Source: a virus
IMG/VR virus record: IMGVR_UViG_3300037502_002628
Location: 1 to 33,863 of that record
Reading direction: 5' to 3' (one strand)
DNA length: 33,863 nucleotides
Shown: one piece after another, positions 30,701 to 33,863 of the stretch
Layout: each line of letters opens with the position of its first letter
Position numbering within the stretch: position 1 is the first letter of the stretch
Notes under the pieces: model-generated
The model's database searches: none
What the model was told of the DNA's origin: nothing
The model's input: the letters and a program-made list of their open reading frames with translations, nothing else
Translations under genes and position numbers: made by a program

Positions 30701-33455
30701 TTTAGGTAATGATGAAAGCATAGGCAATACTGCGGTCGGTGTAGATGCAATGTTAAATTACGGAAGTGGAAGCTCAAATGCGGCTTTTGGATGGGGGGCT
30801 TTAAAAGGTTCGGCTAATTGGGGAGGGTTTAGAACAACTGCAATCGGTTCTTTATCTCAGGAACTTACTGGAAGTACGCAGGATAACACAAGCATTGGGT
30901 ATCATAGCCTCCGAGGTACTTCAGGGAATGCAAATACTGCATTAGGTAGCTTTGCTTTGGCAGGGCAAAATACAGGAGATTACAATATAGCTTTAGGATT
31001 TCGAGCAGGTGTAGCGACAACAGGAACGGACACAACATTAAACACCTCCCGCAATTCTATTTTTATCGGTGGATTTACAAAAGCTGATGACGAAAGCAGC
31101 GTAAATGAAATTGTAATAGGTCATCAAGCCACTGGCGATGGTTCAAACACCACTGTAATAGGTAATGACAGCATAACTTCTACTAAGTTAAAAGGGCAAC
31201 TGAAACTGCCCATGTACGCCACGAATGATTACTCAGGCGCGGTCTCAAAATACCTTGCAGTTGATGCAAGCGGGAATGTGATTGAGGCTGATGGAACAAG
31301 CGGCGGCGGCGGCGGTGTCGGAGGTACGGGGCTAACAAACAAAGTAGCCTACTGGAGTAATGATTCCACTTTGACTTATGATACTAATTTGCACTACGAC
31401 CCGACAAATGACCGATTAGGCATCCAAAATGCTACTCCCGGCTTCCCTTTAACTGTGAATGGGAAGATAGGAGTTGATACTATGCAAGTAGTTTACAGCC
31501 CAGGTAATAGCTTTCCCGGCACTTTGATTTTTGGAAATGCCGGGGCAACCATGGTAAACACTAAAGGCGGAGATAATACAATAGTCGGTAATGCTGCTGC
31601 ATATAACTTGACAAATGGCGCACAGAATACCATAATGGGACGACAAGCGGCACAAAGCATAACAAGCGGAGAAGGCAATAGTGCTTTTGGATGGAGGGCG
31701 GCAAATAAAATAACAACCTCAAGCAACAATGATGCTTTTGGTTATTCAGCACTCGGTAACACTACCTCAGGAAGTTACAATAGTGCATTTGGTTCATATA
31801 CCCTAAATTCAAACACCACAGGCGCAAATAACTCTGCGTTTGGCAATAGTGCTTTGAGCAGTAATACTGCCTCGGATAATACTGCTGTCGGTTCATCATC
31901 ACTTTTGTTTAATACTTCCGGAACCCGGAATACAGCAGTTGGTGGCTTATCTCTTTTAAACATGAACTCCGGTTCAGATAATGTCGGATTAGGATATGAC
32001 GCGGGTAGGTTTATTACTTCTGGTTCGAATAATACCACAGGTACTAAAGCAGTACTTATAGGCGCGGGGGCAAGAGCATCCGCAAACGGTAACTCCAATG
32101 AGATAGCAATAGGCTACGCGGTGCGGGGTAACGGTTCGAATACTGTTACAATCGGTAATGACACAATCACCGCGACACATCTGAAAGGACAATTAAAGCT
32201 CCCACAATACGCGACTAACAACTTTTCCGGCACCCCTTCTAAATACCTTGCGGTGGACGCTTCCGGTAACGTTATAGAAACAGATGGAACAGCGGGCGGT
32301 GGTGGTACCGGCACTGTTAAAGGAACCGGGGCGGCGAATAAGGTAGCCATTTGGGCAAGCGCGGATTCGCTTTATCAAAACACAAATTTCCATTGGGATA
32401 ATACGAATATAGGTTTAGGAATAGGTACGAATAGTTATTATGGTAGGTTGTCTATTATGTCCGATGCTTCGGCATTTGGATATACGCAACTTGGGAGGGC
32501 GGTGGATAATATTTCTGTTTTGAGATTTTTAGATAATGCTGCCACAGTAGAATATGCAAAATTTGATGTAAGGTCAGATGCTTTTTTTATAAACGCAGTT
32601 GCTAATATGCCAATGATGTTTTTGACCAACAACACCGAAAAAATGCGTATCACCGCCACAGGCAATGTTGGTATAGGGACGAATAATCCAGCGGTGTATA
32701 GTAACTATACAACATTGCAAATTGGGAGTAATAATACAAACCAAGGTTTATTGTTATTATCTAATGGAACTACGAATTATTGGAATTATGTAGCTGGCAA
32801 TGAGGCATATACAGGGACTTCCTCAAATCATCCCTATATTATACAAACAAACAACGCAGAACGTATGCGCATCACCGCCGATGGCAACGTCGGGATAGGG
32901 ACGAGTAGTCCGGGTTTTACATTAGATGTAAATGGTGGCATACGTTCACAAGGGTGGGGTAATGCTAACGCAGGAAGTATTACCTTTGGCGCATCCGCTA
33001 CACCTGCGTCAATTTATGGGGATGCAAGTATTATGGCATTATATACTGCCAACACCGAACGCCTACGTATTACTGCCGTTGGCAACGTCGGCATCGGCAC
33101 TACCACACCCGCCGAACGCCTCCACGTCTCCGGTAATATCCGGATGACAGGCAACCTTCAAAGGGCTGCACCGGTAACGGTAGCGGCCTCTACGCATACG
33201 TTAGCTGAAACAACCTCGTGGTTAATAGTAAACAACGCAGGAACTTGCACTGTAACGCTTCCCGCCGCTTCAACATGGACAGGCCGCGAACTGACAATCA
33301 AAACGATTACAGCAAATGCAGTGATATCGGCATCATCCAATGTCGTGCCAATTGATGGAGATACGGCAGGAACGGCAATCCTTCCCGCCACAGATGGAGC
33401 ATGGGCGAAGCTGGTAAGTGATGGAACGAACTGGATTATTATGCAAAGGGGTTAA
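27783..33455 (+). CDS. Giant tail fibre/adhesin with signal peptide and YadA-head-like repeats
   Basis: This 1890-residue protein begins with a clear Sec signal peptide, MKKIFIFLLVLIPAFAFA, with likely cleavage before Q19, typical of Bacteroidota secreted proteins and odd for a phage fibre. The rest is a long beta repeat shaft. The core is three large units of about 300-400 residues. Each starts with a KVAYWSNDSTLTYD-like line, passes through many YadA/trimeric-adhesin head repeats (NTAIGxxSL, NVAIGxxAL) and ends LKGQLKLPxYA ... KYLAVDASGNVIE followed by a poly-Gly hinge. Near the C-terminus come three copies of NTERLRITAVGNVGIGTTTP and a terminal knob TVAASTHTLAETTSWLIVNN. Trimeric host-receptor binding is likely. 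Its start overlaps the previous stop by 4 bases. Confidence 0.82.
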   Translation: MKKIFIFLLVLIPAFAFAQYPATGNKMRLGWQTTADGLIYRGGTTPSTLPSNLNNAYFWMDTVGYRLLMYNSGIWYVIADTISDVGATNLSFTPGSGTIPLNSSTGTDVRFKAGTNITLTAAGDSMIINSSAGTAILNGEVKGDVSDTRVDTVQRIVFDQTHNLPDSVAKLAYNSADYTLHLGMGLGNTVYQLGQELFYPPVINGDSVTIQAGQPLMVDPTGIVQGDKIKVVRARWDIGLSQLLVGVAAHDIAPNNEGLVTWFGYVREVNHADVAQTGVTLDVGDILYLSGSESGKYTDVEPARPKINSTMAVVVRKPTANNMTLLVRPWLNEKLADLQDVDAKNPANGSVLVYNDTTDVWQASQVDRSVTNEGILGVGAGGANTSIITSNTSGANGVTASGGTGIKITETTSTNGGTISFAVDTTVIATVSAVRDTATVLRSLIGSSNLKGGGLAGTVTYWSALDTLTFDSSFTYNASQDILGLPTLGRYQIGGTTIARLQSNNSLFYGTGGDSVSGAFNNLAVGIDALKSLTSGDFNVSTGYESMAFATTAFENTAYGYQSLYDCTSCSYNTSLGHQSLYNNINGQSNIAIGYQSLYTSDSTSQNIAIGTYSLYYAKASRNVAIGHEALGFNSSGGDNSALGYRSLYRNTTGFQNVAIGKDAGTLWQTGFPFGFNTNSTNSVFIGVNSRAGAASQNNEIVIGATAIGNGSNTATIGNDSIVATYLKGQLRMPMYGDTIYTGTAVKYLAVTDNGDVIEVDAPAPGGSGTVTSITAGYGLTGGTITTVGTIAADTAVLASKTWVSTRGYLTSEVDGNVANEGLLSVGAGEINTATISSNTSGSQPITINGGTNITINEVPSSNGGIITISATVPSSGGGGTVDGSGLANKVAYWSNDSTITYDNNFHYDPINDRLGLATSAPSERLEANGNIRASLGKVLVNTHGSQVIHVSNNYAGDSGGQNVWIGNGGNNDLGNDESIGNTAVGVDAMLNYGSGSSNAAFGWGALKGSANWGGFRTTAIGSLSQELTGSTQDNTSIGYHSLRGTSGNANTALGSFALAGQNTGDYNIALGFRAGVATTGTDTTLNTSRNSIFIGGFTKADDESSVNEIVIGHQATGDGSNTTVIGNDSITSTKLKGQLKLPMYATNDYSGAVSKYLAVDASGNVIEADGTSGGGGGVGGTGLTNKVAYWSNDSTLTYDTNLHYDPTNDRLGIQNATPGFPLTVNGKIGVDTMQVVYSPGNSFPGTLIFGNAGATMVNTKGGDNTIVGNAAAYNLTNGAQNTIMGRQAAQSITSGEGNSAFGWRAANKITTSSNNDAFGYSALGNTTSGSYNSAFGSYTLNSNTTGANNSAFGNSALSSNTASDNTAVGSSSLLFNTSGTRNTAVGGLSLLNMNSGSDNVGLGYDAGRFITSGSNNTTGTKAVLIGAGARASANGNSNEIAIGYAVRGNGSNTVTIGNDTITATHLKGQLKLPQYATNNFSGTPSKYLAVDASGNVIETDGTAGGGGTGTVKGTGAANKVAIWASADSLYQNTNFHWDNTNIGLGIGTNSYYGRLSIMSDASAFGYTQLGRAVDNISVLRFLDNAATVEYAKFDVRSDAFFINAVANMPMMFLTNNTEKMRITATGNVGIGTNNPAVYSNYTTLQIGSNNTNQGLLLLSNGTTNYWNYVAGNEAYTGTSSNHPYIIQTNNAERMRITADGNVGIGTSSPGFTLDVNGGIRSQGWGNANAGSITFGASATPASIYGDASIMALYTANTERLRITAVGNVGIGTTTPAERLHVSGNIRMTGNLQRAAPVTVAASTHTLAETTSWLIVNNAGTCTVTLPAASTWTGRELTIKTITANAVISASSNVVPIDGDTAGTAILPATDGAWAKLVSDGTNWIIMQRG
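29149..32300 (+). repeat. Three large internal repeats in the fibre gene
   Basis: Units run about 29149-30090, 30426-31310 and 31316-32300, and a fourth, partial start is at about 32311. Each opens with a YWS...LTYD line, has a run of GxxNxAxGxxSL head repeats, then SNEIVIG, GNGSNTxTIGNDSI, LKGQLKLPxYA and a glycine-rich hinge. Units 2 and 3 are closest. The GGC-rich hinge at about 31299-31317 could slip during replication. Confidence 0.75.
32631..33108 (+). repeat. Three C-terminal RITAxGNVGIGT repeats in the fibre gene
   Basis: Copies at about 32631-32690, 32850-32910 and 33049-33108 encode N(T/A)E(R/K)(M/L)RITAxGNVGIGT followed by a Pro. This line is common near the ends of Bacteroidota fibre-like and cell-surface proteins. 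After the third copy the base composition becomes clearly richer in G+C (33241-33300 has 33 G/C in 60, against 23 at 32761-32820). Confidence 0.75.
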
Positions 33456-33482
33456 TTTTCAAAATCAAACTTTCAAATAAAA

Positions 33483-33863
33483 ATGAAACATCTACTAACT
33501 ATTTTATTCATTGCAACTGCCTTAGCGGCAACTTCGCAGACTATTACCTTTGACACTGTTTACTTTCAGACAGTAAATGGTATTCTTTATCAAATTTCCC
33601 GAGTGGAATACGATGATGGAAGCTACAATGAAAACAAGACCTCTACCACAAAAGAGCAAGTTTTGGACATTTACGCAGGGCAAATTGAAACCGATGCGGC
33701 TAACATTGCCACAGCCGGAAGGCTTTATTTAAGCACAGCAAAATTTTTCAACAATGCACTCCGCACGCATAACACCTTAAATACAGCATTGCAGGTAGCA
33801 CCGCTCAGGGCTTTGCAGCTAAAGTACGAAGAACCCTTTATTGAGACAGCTACCACTACTGTA
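33483..33863 (+). CDS. Secreted-type protein, N-terminal part, cut by the window edge
   Basis: The frame is open from ATG 33483 to the last base (127 codons), so the 3' end lies outside. It begins MKHLLTILFIATALAATSQ, a second Sec signal peptide in a row. The next part reads TITFDTVYFQTVNGILYQIS and DGSYNENKTSTTKEQVLDIY, followed by a helical run GQIETDAANIATAGRLYLST. I recognise no family. An A-rich leader (AATCAAACTTTCAAATAAAA) precedes it, 27 bases after the fibre stop. A helper or second receptor-related protein next to the fibre is possible. Confidence is high that it codes, low on its role. Confidence 0.65.
   Translation, partial: MKHLLTILFIATALAATSQTITFDTVYFQTVNGILYQISRVEYDDGSYNENKTSTTKEQVLDIYAGQIETDAANIATAGRLYLSTAKFFNNALRTHNTLNTALQVAPLRALQLKYEEPFIETATTTV

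Noticed and set aside
31775-32350. Reverse-strand frames of 60-107 codons opposite the fibre repeats
   Set aside because: They repeat with the fibre units and have Pro/Val-rich composition mirroring Gly/Asn/Thr codons; they are shadows.
1-33863. tRNA genes, CRISPR arrays, integrase or attachment site
   Set aside because: No cloverleaf, regularly spaced repeat, recombinase motif or att-like duplication was seen in the non-coding stretches, all of which are shorter than 150 bases.

Overview
The window reads as part of a tailed double-stranded DNA phage (or prophage) of a Bacteroidota host. Every supported gene is on the + strand. The genes are packed tightly, and nine junctions use the 4-base ATGA stop/start overlap or an equivalent. 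The terminase, portal, minor head, scaffold, capsid, tape measure and fibre genes identify it as a phage. Three things point to Bacteroidota: A-rich leaders instead of Shine-Dalgarno sites, three promoters of the TTG-N20-TAnnTTTG type with identical 20-base spacing (440-470, 1692-1722, 22431-22461), and a signal peptide ending FAFA/Q. A siphovirus is the most likely form, since a tape measure is present and no sheath gene is seen, but the window is partial. No integrase, repressor, tRNA or CRISPR array is visible.

Layout. 1-434: the end of a glycosyltransferase. 440-4382: small accessory genes, including a RadC-type JAB protein, a MazG-like pyrophosphohydrolase, two proteins sharing one N-terminal tag, several basic small proteins, a DUF4417 protein and a GNAT-like protein. 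4385-7896: a translationally coupled DNA-modification operon encoding a ParB/Srx-like protein, a DpdA-like DNA transglycosylase, QueC, QueD, QueE and FolE. 7919-12238: small and large terminase, portal and minor head protein. 12235-15628: structural proteins I do not recognise. 15630-17751: two glycosyltransferases and a KdsC-like HAD phosphatase inserted among virion genes. 17720-22456: a connector-like protein, a small membrane protein, a tail-assembly chaperone pair with a candidate -1 frameshift on a run of nine T, and a 994-residue tape measure. 22466-26084: small genes, scaffold, major capsid and a Cys-rich protein. 26103-27786: paralogous tail-type proteins. 27783-33455: a giant fibre with a signal peptide. 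33483 to the end: another secreted-type protein, cut by the window edge.

How the parts work together. FolE, QueD, QueE and QueC form the GTP-to-preQ0 route, and the DpdA-like enzyme would exchange guanine in phage DNA for the 7-deazaguanine base, probably as protection against host restriction. No downstream tailoring enzyme of known type is seen, so dPreQ0 is the simplest predicted product. However, QueC has lost the usual zinc cysteines and QueE has unusual cysteine spacing, so the chemistry may differ. The ParB-like gene overlaps dpdA by 4 bases and may be a partner in insertion.

The strongest leads are this variant deazaguanine operon, the T9 frameshift site, the placement of scaffold and capsid downstream of the tape measure behind their own promoter, the Sec-type signal peptides on tail-end proteins, the glycosyltransferase/HAD cassette and the repeated leader hairpins. 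All family names come from motifs read by eye; no database search was run.
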